In this document: in pieces, positions 9,531-17,845 of the stretch
Layout of the letters: each line of letters opens with the position of its first letter
Position numbering within the stretch: position 1 is the first letter of the stretch
Source of the DNA: an uncultured Eubacteriales bacterium
Lineage (GTDB): Bacteria; Bacillota; Clostridia; Oscillospirales; Acutalibacteraceae
Direction: 5' to 3'
Length of the DNA: 34,467 nucleotides
Assembly: GCA_934667845.1 (NCBI GenBank)
Contig: CAKUMQ010000028.1
Span: 1-34,467, forward strand
Notes under the pieces: generated by a model
The model's database searches: none
What the model was told of the DNA's origin: nothing
What the model saw: only the letters and a program-made list of their open reading frames with translations
Made by a program: the position numbers and the translations under genes

Positions 9531-10141
9531 GATCCCTCCTGACGTTTCTCACCGTCTGCCTCCGGCATTTTCTCCTGTGTGGCATGCATCTTCAAAAACA
9601 GCCGGAAATAGCGGAAGAAAGCATACAGCATCAGCACAGCTACCAGAGTGATCAATGTGATCAGCAGCCACGGGGGCATGGGCATCGGGCGAAGCTCAAA
9701 GAAGAGGAACACCGCCATCACGCCGTAAAACACAAACGTCGCGAGCTTGCCGTACCAATGGGAGCCTTCAATGCCGCCGTCGCCTCCGCGCAGCAGGATC
9801 GCCCCGCCGATCAGCTGCAAAAGCTCCTTGACCGCGCAAATGATCAGCAGCGGAATCAGCGCCGGGCAGCGCACCGTCACACAGACGAGCACCGTGACCT
9901 GCGTCAGCTTATCCGCCAGCGGATCCAGCAGCTTTCCGCTCTCGGAGATCTGGTTGAAGCGGCGGGCAATATACCCGTCCAGCGCATCGCTCAGCCCGGA
10001 GAGCAGCAGCGCGCCGACCGACCAATACAGCCTTTCGGGGTGGTCGCCGCTGGTCAGATACAGCACGGCAAACACCGGGATCAGCAGCAATCGCAAGATC
10101 GACAGAGCATTCGGTATGGTCCACTCAAAACGTACTTTCAT
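9527..10141 (-). CDS. pgsA: CDP-alcohol phosphatidyltransferase, probable PgsA
   Basis: The 204-residue membrane protein carries the full CDP-alcohol signature: D52-x2-D55-G56-x2-A59-R60-x8-G69-x3-D73-x3-D77. The expected reaction is CDP-diacylglycerol plus glycerol-3-phosphate giving phosphatidylglycerol phosphate, the first step to anionic phospholipids. About six membrane segments fit. The family also includes cardiolipin synthases of the same fold, so PgsA is the likely but not the only reading. The C-terminal 20 residues are charged and not conserved. The ATG at 10141 has only a weak GAGGG binding site. It sits between cvpA (46-base gap) and clpE (ATGA overlap). Confidence 0.85.
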
Positions 10142-10187
10142 AGTCTTTCCCTCAAAACGTCCTAAAATATCCCCACTTAAAAATCGG

Positions 10188-10961
10188 TCAGTCGCCGGTC
10201 AGCACAGATAAGACCGAGCGGAAGTAGCTGCCGATCGGATTGATCTGCGCGATCGGTCCGGTCAGCAGAGTTTTGTCCAGCACCGTCTGATTCAGCGGCG
10301 AGGTATCCGCCCCCAGCTCCGCCACGATCTGCACCACGCCGACAAACACCAGCACCAGCAAAACGCCCTCCAGCGCGCCGAACACCGCGCCGAGCGAGCG
10401 GTTGACCCCCTTGACAAAGGGTATCCGGCTCACCAGGGCATCCAGCAGCCCGGAAAGCAGCAGCGCGGCAATAATGCCGAGCAGCAGGATCAGCAGGAAC
10501 GCCGGCACCCGCAGCACCGTCACGATGACGGGGCGCGCGACCTGCGCGGTGAGCTGCTCGGCGATCCCGTCGGCGTTTTGCGCCAGCTGATCTGCGCCGG
10601 ACAGATCCACACGGTCAATGATCTCATCCACCGTGCCGATCCCGTTGTTTTTCATCAGGTTTAAAACCGGGGCAGGCAGCGCTTCCAGCGCCGACTCCAC
10701 GCCGGTGCGGATCGCATTTTCCCCGGTCTCGCGGCTGTCCTCGATCTTCTCCGCGACCGTCGTCTGCAGGCTCGGACCGATCCACCGGTCAAAGGTCAGC
10801 GACGCCAGCGGTCCGCAGAACAGAAACGCCAGCACGACCGCCGCCACGATTCCCGCCAGGCGGGACAGCGCCTTGACCACGCCCCGTTTGCAGCCGATCA
10901 CAATGCTCAGTACAAAAAACAGTATTACCGCCAGATCCAACAGATATGCCATGTAGGTCAT
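10188..10961 (-). CDS. CvpA family membrane protein
   Basis: The 257-residue product begins MTYMAYLLDLAVILFFVLS, then the conserved KRG turn and a second hydrophobic segment, as in CvpA/colicin V production proteins. Two more membrane segments lie in the C-terminal half, with a soluble loop of about 90 residues between. CvpA proteins are linked to envelope maintenance, and the molecular activity is not settled. I chose ATG 10961, since GGGAGG lies 9 bases upstream. A longer frame to 11018 overlaps the previous gene and adds an Arg-rich leader. It lies 5 bases after the DUF5711-like gene, which is also membrane anchored, so the two may act together (inference). Confidence 0.85.
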   Translation of the reverse strand: MTYMAYLLDLAVILFFVLSIVIGCKRGVVKALSRLAGIVAAVVLAFLFCGPLASLTFDRWIGPSLQTTVAEKIEDSRETGENAIRTGVESALEALPAPVLNLMKNNGIGTVDEIIDRVDLSGADQLAQNADGIAEQLTAQVARPVIVTVLRVPAFLLILLLGIIAALLLSGLLDALVSRIPFVKGVNRSLGAVFGALEGVLLVLVFVGVVQIVAELGADTSPLNQTVLDKTLLTGPIAQINPIGSYFRSVLSVLTGD

Positions 10962-10966
10962 GCCGT

Positions 10967-12241
10967 TCAACCTCCCGTACTCACGCCGCGGTCTGTGCCG
11001 TCGGTCGTATTTTCCCATGTATACGCCGTCACCGCGGTCAATCCGACGACCAACGGTCTGCCGCCCGGCGCTGCGACCAGCCGTCCGTCGGCGGAGACGG
11101 CCGTATCGCCGCTCACGCCGTCCGCCGTATAGGCGCGCAGCCGCCCCTCTGTCAGCAAAAGCAGCCGGTCGCCGTCCGCAGTCAGGCAGCGAAACGCCTC
11201 GGAAAACGCGGCGGTCTGCCGCTCGCTTGCGGTGGTATCCAGCACCGTCAGTTCGCCGCCGTCGGCGCTGCCGTAGGGGCGAAGCACCAGCCCGACCAAC
11301 GAGCTCCCGACGGCAAAGCCGGACAGTTCGCGATCCTTATAGCTGTAGACGGTCTTGCCCGAGCCGTCGGCTGCCGCCGCCCACATCTCATCCGTGCCGA
11401 CGGCGATCACAGTATCCGTTCCGGCAAATTCCGCCGCGCAGAGCAGCACATCGTCTGCCGCATATTCCGCCGCCTTATCCCCCGAGACCGGGATCACGGT
11501 CAGGGTAGACCGCAGCTTCGCATCATGCGAGGACACGCCGACTGCGGCGACGCGGCTGCCGTCCGCGCAAAACGCCAGATAGACAATGCGCAGGTCGGCG
11601 CTGACCCAGGTGTACAGCTCTTTTCCGCGGCGGTCATATACCGTGATCTTCGCGGTATGACTCTTGTCCGCGCCGGTCGCCACCGCGATCCGCCCGTTTG
11701 CCGACACCGCCGCCGTCGTCACAGTGCCGGATGCGGTCAGCTCACAGACCGTGCCGCTGCGCTTTTCCAGCGTCAGGCGGCTGCCGCCCAGCTCCGCGAT
11801 CAGCGCATAGCTGCCGCTCGTCGCCATCAGCGGGTCGGCGTAATTATGCAGCCGCCGCGCGGTCTCGCCGGCGTTTTTGTTGTACACGGTAAACGCGTTA
11901 TCCGACAGCAGCGCCAGCGAATCGCCGAGCGCGCCGGCGGACAAAACCGCGTCGCCGTCCACGGACAGCGGAAAGCCGTCGCCGCGGCTGCCGCCGGAAA
12001 ACCATCCCTCCAGACGGTCCGCCATGGCTGACGGCGAGAGGGACTCGACATTGCGGGACGCCCACAGGCAGCCCGCAGCAACGGCGGCGACCAGTGTCAG
12101 CCGCAGTAAAAAGCGCAACACCGGATGATGCCGTTTTCTCCGGCGCGGCTGGCGCTCTGCCGCCGTGTTCTCGGAGAGCTGCGGCGGGCGCGAGGGCTTT
12201 TTGCGCCGCCGGTTCACGGGTGGTTCGTCATGGACGGCCAT
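10967..12241 (-). CDS. Membrane-anchored beta-propeller-like protein (DUF5711-like)
   Basis: The 424-residue product has a basic cytoplasmic N-terminus (to about 42), one membrane segment (about 43-62) and a long extracytoplasmic domain. That domain is made of repeated beta-rich units of about 40 residues (for example GTVTTAAVSANGRIAVATGA and LAFCADGSRVAAVG), typical of a beta-propeller. This matches my memory of DUF5711 proteins in Clostridia, a family without a known function. ATG 12241 has GGAGGAGG upstream. The first 28 bases overlap the end of truA, so translation is likely coupled. It is followed closely by cvpA. A structural or sensing role at the envelope is possible but not shown. 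Confidence 0.75.
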   Translation of the reverse strand: MAVHDEPPVNRRRKKPSRPPQLSENTAAERQPRRRKRHHPVLRFLLRLTLVAAVAAGCLWASRNVESLSPSAMADRLEGWFSGGSRGDGFPLSVDGDAVLSAGALGDSLALLSDNAFTVYNKNAGETARRLHNYADPLMATSGSYALIAELGGSRLTLEKRSGTVCELTASGTVTTAAVSANGRIAVATGADKSHTAKITVYDRRGKELYTWVSADLRIVYLAFCADGSRVAAVGVSSHDAKLRSTLTVIPVSGDKAAEYAADDVLLCAAEFAGTDTVIAVGTDEMWAAAADGSGKTVYSYKDRELSGFAVGSSLVGLVLRPYGSADGGELTVLDTTASERQTAAFSEAFRCLTADGDRLLLLTEGRLRAYTADGVSGDTAVSADGRLVAAPGGRPLVVGLTAVTAYTWENTTDGTDRGVSTGG

Positions 12242-12993
12242 GTACCCACCACCTCCTCCGGATAGTATACCGCTTTCAAAAACAGTCCCTGCGCCGGAGC
12301 CGTTGTGCCGGCACGGGCGCGGTCGCGACTTTCCAGCACAGCGGGGATTGCATCAAACGGGATGCGCCCCGCCGCCATATCCAGCAGCGTGCCCGCCATG
12401 ATCCGCACCATATTGTACAAAAAGCCGTCCGCCGCCACCTCGAAGCGCACGAGCGGTCCGGACGCCGTCACGCGGCTATCCGTCACGGTACGCACCGTAT
12501 CCTCCACCGTGCTTCCGGCGGCACAAAACGCGGCAAAATCATGGGTGCCGCAAAAATCCGCCGCCGCGCGGGACAGCGCCTCCACCGGAAGCGGGCGCAT
12601 CACCTGCACTGTCGTGTCGGCATAAAACGGGTTGCGCGCCGGCGCATTCCAGAAGCGGTACACATACCGCTTGCCGAGCGCCTGATACCGCGGATGAAAT
12701 TCCGGCGGCACCTCGCGACAGTCGTATACCGCGATGTCCGGCGGCAGGCAGGCGTTTAACGCCCGCACCATTTTGCCGCCGCGCAGCAGGGAAGCGGTAT
12801 CCATTGCGCAGCAGAACATATCGGCATGCACGCCGGCGTCCGTGCGGCTGCAGCCGGTCACGCCGGAGCGCACACCGGTCACCCGCTCGACCGCATTTTG
12901 CAGCGTTTCCTGCACGGTAATGCTGTTTCGCTGCACCTGCCAGCCGTGATACGCCGTGCCTTTATAGCGCAGCGTCAGCAGCAGTCTCGCCAC
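12214..12993 (-). CDS. truA: tRNA pseudouridine(38-40) synthase TruA
   Basis: The 259-residue protein converts uridines 38-40 of the tRNA anticodon arm to pseudouridine in the cytoplasm. The catalytic loop is SRTDAGVHA with Asp52 as nucleophile. The start YKGTAYHGWQVQ and the segment GKRYVYRF are family landmarks. Length is normal. The start is GTG at 12993, with AGGAGG 8 bases upstream. It follows ecfT by 24 bases, the classical ecfA1-ecfA2-ecfT-truA order of Firmicutes. Here, however, no ribosomal protein genes flank it. Confidence 0.95.
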   Translation of the reverse strand: MARLLLTLRYKGTAYHGWQVQRNSITVQETLQNAVERVTGVRSGVTGCSRTDAGVHADMFCCAMDTASLLRGGKMVRALNACLPPDIAVYDCREVPPEFHPRYQALGKRYVYRFWNAPARNPFYADTTVQVMRPLPVEALSRAAADFCGTHDFAAFCAAGSTVEDTVRTVTDSRVTASGPLVRFEVAADGFLYNMVRIMAGTLLDMAAGRIPFDAIPAVLESRDRARAGTTAPAQGLFLKAVYYPEEVVGTWPSMTNHP

Positions 12994-13017
12994 GGATATC
13001 GCCTCCTTTTTACAAAA

Positions 13018-13830
13018 TCAGATCACGGCGGGGGTAAAGCGGTTGAGCACGATAATGCCTGCAAACACCGCCGCCGTCACCGCAAGGGCAATCCCGTCCC
13101 GCGCCGCCATATGCATCTGCTTCATACGGGTGCGCCCCTCGCCGCCGTGATAACAGCGGCACTCCATCGCCGTCGCGAGGTCGATGGCACGGCGGAACGA
13201 GGAGATAAACAGCGGGATCAGGATCGGGATCAGCGCCCGCACCCGCTGCATCAGTCCGCCGCTCTCCAGATCGGCGCCGCGCGCCTTCTGCGCCGACATG
13301 ATCTTGTCCGTCTCCTCGATCAGCGTGGGGATAAACCGCAGCGCAATGGTCATCATCATCGCCAGCTCATGTACATTCAGCCGCAGATAGGTCAGCGGGT
13401 GCAAAAGCCGCTCGAGCGCGTCGGTCAGCGTCGTCGGCGACGTCGTATAGGTCAGCAGCGAGCTGCCCGCAATCAGGCAGAGCAGCCGCACCGCGATAAA
13501 CACGGCGGTAAACACGCCCTGCCGTGTGACGTGCAGAAAGCCGAGACTGAAAATTTCATCGCCGGGGATGTAGAACATGTTGATCAGCGATGTCAGCACC
13601 ACAATCGGCGCGATCGGCTTCATGCTCTTCAGTACAAGACGGAGCGGCAGGCGGGAGAGCACGACCGCCGCGATCAGAAACGCCACGGCGAGCAGCAGGC
13701 CCGCCCAGCTCTTCGGCACAAACACGAGAATGATAAACGCGAGCGTCAGCACGAGCTTAACGCGCGGGTCCATGCGGTGGAGCAGGGAATCGCCCGGGAA
13801 ATACTGCCCGATCGTCACATCAGCGAGCAT
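13018..13830 (-). CDS. ecfT: ECF transporter transmembrane component EcfT
   Basis: The 270-residue membrane protein has four to six hydrophobic segments. Its long cytoplasmic coupling region holds the two expected short motifs: ARG at 183-185 (AQKARGADLE) and ECRCY at 223-227. EcfT joins a substrate-binding S component to the EcfA ATPase pair. The second motif is usually an Ala/Glu-Arg pair; here the Arg is flanked by Cys. ATG 13830 lies inside the end of ecfA2 (11-base overlap), giving coupled translation. No S component is in the window, so this is a shared, group II-type module. Confidence 0.93.
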   Translation of the reverse strand: MLADVTIGQYFPGDSLLHRMDPRVKLVLTLAFIILVFVPKSWAGLLLAVAFLIAAVVLSRLPLRLVLKSMKPIAPIVVLTSLINMFYIPGDEIFSLGFLHVTRQGVFTAVFIAVRLLCLIAGSSLLTYTTSPTTLTDALERLLHPLTYLRLNVHELAMMMTIALRFIPTLIEETDKIMSAQKARGADLESGGLMQRVRALIPILIPLFISSFRRAIDLATAMECRCYHGGEGRTRMKQMHMAARDGIALAVTAAVFAGIIVLNRFTPAVI

Positions 13831-14692
13831 CCGCGCCGCCCCCTTTCTTCAGGATCGGGAGCAGGCGTTCGACCGCCTGTTCGACCGTGTACACGTTTTC
13901 GCCCACGTCCATCCCGCGGCGGCGCAGCTCCATAAAGACCCGCGTCACCGCCGGAACGGTCAGCCCGATGGCCTCAAGCTCCGCCGCATGAGAAAACACC
14001 GACGCGGTCGGCTCATAAAACGCCGCTTTTCCGCCGCTCATGACGAGCACGCGGTCAGCCGTGCGCGCGATATCCTCCATGCTGTGGGACACCAAAAGCA
14101 CGGTCGTGCCGTTCTGGTCGCGATAGCGGCGGATCAGCCGCAGGATGCGGTCACGCCCGCGCGGATCAAGCCCCGCAGTCGGCTCGTCGAGGATCAGCAC
14201 CTCCGGCGCCATCGCCATCACACCGGCGATAGCGGCACGCCGCTTCTGCCCGCCCGACAGCTCAAACGGCGAGCGATCAAGCAGCTCATCCCTGAGCTCG
14301 ACCGCCTCCGCCGCCGTTTTTACGCGCGCGTCGATTTCTGCGTCCGACAGCCCCTGATTTTTCGGGCCGAAAGCGATATCCTTATAGACCGTCTCCTCAA
14401 ATAACTGATGCTCCGGATACTGGAACACCATGCCGACGCGAAACCGCACATCGCGGATCTTTTTCGGCTCCTCCCAGATATCGCGGCCGTCGAGCAGCAC
14501 CCGTCCGGAGGCGGGGCGCAAAAGGCCGTTTAAATGCTGCACCAGCGTGGATTTTCCGGAGCCGGTGTGGCCGATGATGCCCAGAAGGTCGCCCGCCTCC
14601 ACCGCAAACGACACATCATTCAGCGCCGTTTTCTCATACGGCGTGCGGGGCGAGTACACATAGGTCAGGTTCTGCACCTCAAGCACGCTCAT
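13820..14692 (-). CDS. ecfA2: ECF transporter ATPase EcfA2
   Basis: The 290-residue ABC ATPase has Walker A GHTGSGKST (41-49), the Q-loop segment VFQYPEHQLFEET (89-101), signature LSGGQ (145-149) and Walker B VLILDEP (165-171). The C-terminal tail (from about 230) is typical of EcfA. It hydrolyses ATP at the inner membrane face to drive uptake through EcfT. I chose ATG 14692, which makes a 4-base overlap with the ecfA1 stop and has GGGGGTGA upstream. The open frame extends 33 codons further, to 14791, but only as an overlap within ecfA1 with unrelated sequence. Confidence 0.95.
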   Translation of the reverse strand: MSVLEVQNLTYVYSPRTPYEKTALNDVSFAVEAGDLLGIIGHTGSGKSTLVQHLNGLLRPASGRVLLDGRDIWEEPKKIRDVRFRVGMVFQYPEHQLFEETVYKDIAFGPKNQGLSDAEIDARVKTAAEAVELRDELLDRSPFELSGGQKRRAAIAGVMAMAPEVLILDEPTAGLDPRGRDRILRLIRRYRDQNGTTVLLVSHSMEDIARTADRVLVMSGGKAAFYEPTASVFSHAAELEAIGLTVPAVTRVFMELRRRGMDVGENVYTVEQAVERLLPILKKGGGADAR

Positions 14693-15537
14693 ACGCTCAC
14701 CCCCGCCGCCTGTAAAATGGCCTCGGCACATTCCTCCGGCGTCAGCGCGTCCCGGCGGATCGGCACGCCCGCATCCGCCAGCGCACAGCACAGCTCGGTC
14801 GGCTGCGGCACATCCAGCGCCACGGAGCGCAGAAGCTCCACCTGCGCAAAAATCTCCCGCGGCGTGCCGTCGCGCAGTATACGCCCTTCATCCATCACGA
14901 CCACGCGATCCGCCTGCACCGCTTCGTCCATATAGTGGGTGATCAGCACCACGGTCATGCCCTGTTCGCGGTTTAGGCGGCGGATCGTCTCCATCACCTC
15001 GCGGCGCCCCTGCGGGTCAAGCATGGCAGTCGGCTCATCGAGCACGATGCACTCCGGCTGCATGGCGAGTATCCCCGCAATGGCGATCCGCTGTTTTTGG
15101 CCGCCCGACAGCTTGTGGGGCGCGTGATGGCGGTATTCCTCCATGCCGACGGCGGCGAGCGCATCCGTCACGCGGCGGGCGATCTCCTCGGGCGGCACGC
15201 CGAGATTTTCCGGTCCGAACGCCACATCCTCCTCCACGATAGTGGAGACGAGCTGGTTGTCGGGATCCTGCAGCACAAGCCCCACCGTGCGCCGCACCGT
15301 GAGCGTGTTGTTCTCGTCCGCCGTATCCAGGTCCCGCACGAGCATCCGCCCGCCGGTCGGCAGACGGATCGCGTTGAACAGCTTGGCAAGCGTGGATTTT
15401 CCGCAGCCGTTGTGACCCAAAATCACCGTAAAGCTGCCCTTTTCCACCGCGAGATCCAGCCCGTTCAGCACGGTCACGGCAGGTTCGCCCTCATATTCAT
15501 AGTCAAAGCGGATCTTTTCCGCGCGAAGCATATCCAT
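14689..15537 (-). CDS. ecfA1: ECF transporter ATPase EcfA1
   Basis: The 282-residue ABC ATPase has Walker A GHNGCGKST (41-49), the EcfA-type Q-loop segment LQDPDNQLVSTIVEEDVAFG, signature LSGGQKQR and Walker B CIVLDEP. It pairs with EcfA2. Its first Met (15537) and third residue Met (15531) are both possible; the nearest GGGAGG is 13 or 19 bases upstream, so 15537 is preferred. It lies 21 bases after the methyltransferase gene and overlaps ecfA2 by 4 bases. Confidence 0.95.
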   Translation of the reverse strand: MDMLRAEKIRFDYEYEGEPAVTVLNGLDLAVEKGSFTVILGHNGCGKSTLAKLFNAIRLPTGGRMLVRDLDTADENNTLTVRRTVGLVLQDPDNQLVSTIVEEDVAFGPENLGVPPEEIARRVTDALAAVGMEEYRHHAPHKLSGGQKQRIAIAGILAMQPECIVLDEPTAMLDPQGRREVMETIRRLNREQGMTVVLITHYMDEAVQADRVVVMDEGRILRDGTPREIFAQVELLRSVALDVPQPTELCCALADAGVPIRRDALTPEECAEAILQAAGVSV

Positions 15538-15558
15538 CCGGAATTTGAAGCCTCCCGA

Positions 15559-16428
15559 TCATTTGCCTTCCGTCCAAAGCGCTGTCGCACCGCACGGGAG
15601 CGTCAGCCCGCTCGCCGTCACCGGCAAGCCGATCTCGTCCGCCGATACCGTCCCCGTACAGCGGGCAGGCATCTGCGAAGCCAGAATATACTGCATCACC
15701 GACGGCGAAAGCCCGGTGGTGTAGGAATTGATGAGGAAGCACAGCGGGCGGTCAGACAGGAGCCTGACGCATTCGCCGACCAGATCGTAGATCTGATCCT
15801 CGAGCTTCCACACCTCGCCCCCCGGCCCGCGGCCGTAGGACGGAGGATCCATCAATATCACGTCGTAGGTATTGCCGCGCCGCTGTTCCCGCAGCACGAA
15901 TTTTCCGCAGTCATCCACAAGCCAGCGGATGGGGCGGTCGGACAGCCCCGATGCCGCCGCGTTTTCGCGTCCCCAGGCGACCATGCCCTTTGACGCGTCC
16001 ACATGCGTCACGCTTGCCCCCGCCGCCGCACAGGCGAGCGTCGCCGCGCCGGTGTAGCCAAACAGATTCAGCGCCCGTATCGGGCGACCGGCGGCACGGA
16101 TCTTTGCCCCAAGCAGATCCCAGTTGACCGCCTGCTCCGGGAACAGACCGGTGTGCTTGAACCCCATCGGCTTGAGCCGGAACGTCAGCGCGCCGTAGGT
16201 GATCTGCCAGCTCTCCGGCAGCGCCCGCGCCTGCTCCCAATGCCCGCCGCCGGTATGCGACCGGCTGTAGCGGGCGTGCGCTTTATTCCAGCCGGGATGG
16301 GTGCGCGGCGTGCGCCACAGCACCTGCGGATCCGGGCGGATCAGCAGAATATCGCCCCATCGCTCCAGGCGCTCGCCGGAGGAGGCGTCCAAAAGCTCAT
16401 AATCCTTCCAATTGTCTGCCGCTCTCAT
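15559..16428 (-). CDS. Class I SAM-dependent methyltransferase, RlmI-like
   Basis: The 289-residue product has the SAM-binding motif NLFGYTGAATLA, an acidic residue after the next strand (THVDASKG) and the catalytic-type motif DPPSYGRGPGGE. This resembles RNA cytosine/guanine methyltransferases of the RlmI/RlmK kind. It has no PUA domain at the N-terminus, so it matches the shorter Methyltrans_SAM proteins. The likely substrate is rRNA, but the base and position are unknown. The ATG at 16428 has only a weak GGGCGG-like site. The gene is 12 bases after glmM and 21 bases before ecfA1, in the same run. Confidence 0.8.
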   Translation of the reverse strand: MRAADNWKDYELLDASSGERLERWGDILLIRPDPQVLWRTPRTHPGWNKAHARYSRSHTGGGHWEQARALPESWQITYGALTFRLKPMGFKHTGLFPEQAVNWDLLGAKIRAAGRPIRALNLFGYTGAATLACAAAGASVTHVDASKGMVAWGRENAAASGLSDRPIRWLVDDCGKFVLREQRRGNTYDVILMDPPSYGRGPGGEVWKLEDQIYDLVGECVRLLSDRPLCFLINSYTTGLSPSVMQYILASQMPARCTGTVSADEIGLPVTASGLTLPCGATALWTEGK

Positions 16429-16440
16429 ATGCCGCCGCCC

Positions 16441-17799
16441 TTATTCCGCCGCCGGAAGCGACGCCTTGATCTGCTCGCCGAGACTCACCGCGAGCCGGTT
16501 GATCTGGTCGAATTCCTTGCCCTCGACCATAATGCGGATGACCGGCTCTGTGCCGGATACCCGCACGAGCACACGGCCGTCCCGCCCAAGCGATTCGTCC
16601 GCCGCATGGATGTCGTTCCACAGCGGTTCATCCCGCTCAAACGCCGCCTTCTGCGCGGCGTCCGCCCGCACGTTGATCGTCACCTGCGGGTACCGCTCCA
16701 TCACGCCGGTAAACGCCGAGAGCTTTTTGCCCTCGTTCCGACAGGCGAGCAGCAGATTCAGCGCCGACAGCTGACCGTCGCCGGTCGTCGCATGGCGCAG
16801 GTCAATGATATGCCCCGACTGCTCGCCGCCGAGCACATAGCCCTCGCGCAGCATTTCCTCCAGCACATAGCGGTCGCCGACCTTTGTCGTCACCGGCGTA
16901 ATGCCGTTTTGCTCACAGCAGCGCAGAAAGCCCAGATTGGACATCACCGTTACGACGGCGGTATCCTTTTCGAGGATGCCCTGCTTCTTCATATGCAGCG
17001 CCAGCGCCGCAATAATGCGGTCACCGTCGATCAGGTTGCCCTGTTCGTCCACGGCGAGGCAGCGGTCGGCATCGCCGTCGAATGCAATACCCGCAAACAC
17101 CTTGTGGGTCTTGACGTATTCCGTCAGCGCCTCCATGTGCGTTGAGCCACAGCGGTCATTGATGTTCACGCCGTCCGGTGTATCACTGAGCATCACGCAT
17201 TCCGCGCCGAGCGCCTCAAACAGGCGGCGCGCCGTCACCGACGCCGACCCGTTGGCGCAGTCGATCGCGAGCTTCATACCGGTCAGGCTGCCCTCCACGC
17301 AGGAGAGCAGATGGGTGATATAGTCCTCCGCCCCGCGGACGGAGCGCACCACATGACCGACCCCGCCGCCGACGGGAGCGGGCGGTATCCTGCGCCCGTC
17401 GAGGATGATGGCTTCCATCTCCTCCTCCAGCGCATCCGGCAGCTTGTAGCCCTCGCCGTTGAACAGCTTGATGCCGTTATATTCGCAGGGATTGTGGGAG
17501 GCAGAGATCATCACGCCCGCATCCGCACCGTATTTTTTCACCAGAAATGCCACCGCGGGCGTGGGCAGCACGCCGAGCGGGATCACATCCGCGCCGACGG
17601 AGCAAAGTCCCGCTGTCAGCGCCGCCTCCAGCATATCCGAGGAAGCGCGTGTATCCTTGCCGATCACGACCTGCGGGCGCTTGTTGCCCACCTCGGTCAG
17701 CACCATCGCCGCTGCGCGGCCGATAGCCATCGCCGTTTCACAGGTCAGCTCCGTATTGGCCACGCCGCGCGCGCCGTCGGTTCCGAATAATCTGCCCAT
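16441..17799 (-). CDS. glmM: Phosphoglucosamine mutase GlmM
   Basis: The 452-residue protein converts glucosamine-6-phosphate to glucosamine-1-phosphate, which feeds UDP-GlcNAc and so peptidoglycan. It opens with GRLFGTDGARG. The phosphoserine loop is ISASHNP with Ser101, the metal loop is FDGDADRC and the phosphate-binding C-terminal loop is RVSGTEP. Length is normal for GlmM. ATG 17799 follows a modest AGGG site. It sits 46 bases after ruvB, and the gap shows only a weak GCGGC/GCCGC hairpin with no T-run, so it is probably in the same transcript. Confidence 0.96.
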   Translation of the reverse strand: MGRLFGTDGARGVANTELTCETAMAIGRAAAMVLTEVGNKRPQVVIGKDTRASSDMLEAALTAGLCSVGADVIPLGVLPTPAVAFLVKKYGADAGVMISASHNPCEYNGIKLFNGEGYKLPDALEEEMEAIILDGRRIPPAPVGGGVGHVVRSVRGAEDYITHLLSCVEGSLTGMKLAIDCANGSASVTARRLFEALGAECVMLSDTPDGVNINDRCGSTHMEALTEYVKTHKVFAGIAFDGDADRCLAVDEQGNLIDGDRIIAALALHMKKQGILEKDTAVVTVMSNLGFLRCCEQNGITPVTTKVGDRYVLEEMLREGYVLGGEQSGHIIDLRHATTGDGQLSALNLLLACRNEGKKLSAFTGVMERYPQVTINVRADAAQKAAFERDEPLWNDIHAADESLGRDGRVLVRVSGTEPVIRIMVEGKEFDQINRLAVSLGEQIKASLPAAE

Positions 17800-17845
17800 A
17801 CCGTTACCCTGTATCCTTTCTGCGGCTGTGCCGCTGTCACCGAAT

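Noticed and set aside
14693..14791. Upstream extension of ecfA2
   Set aside because: The extra 33 codons lie inside the ecfA1 coding sequence, are Gly/Arg-rich and have no family similarity; the ATGA junction start fits better.
17800..17845. Small GCGGC/GCCGC hairpin between ruvB and glmM
   Set aside because: The stem has only 5 bp and there is no T-run, so it is unlikely to terminate transcription.
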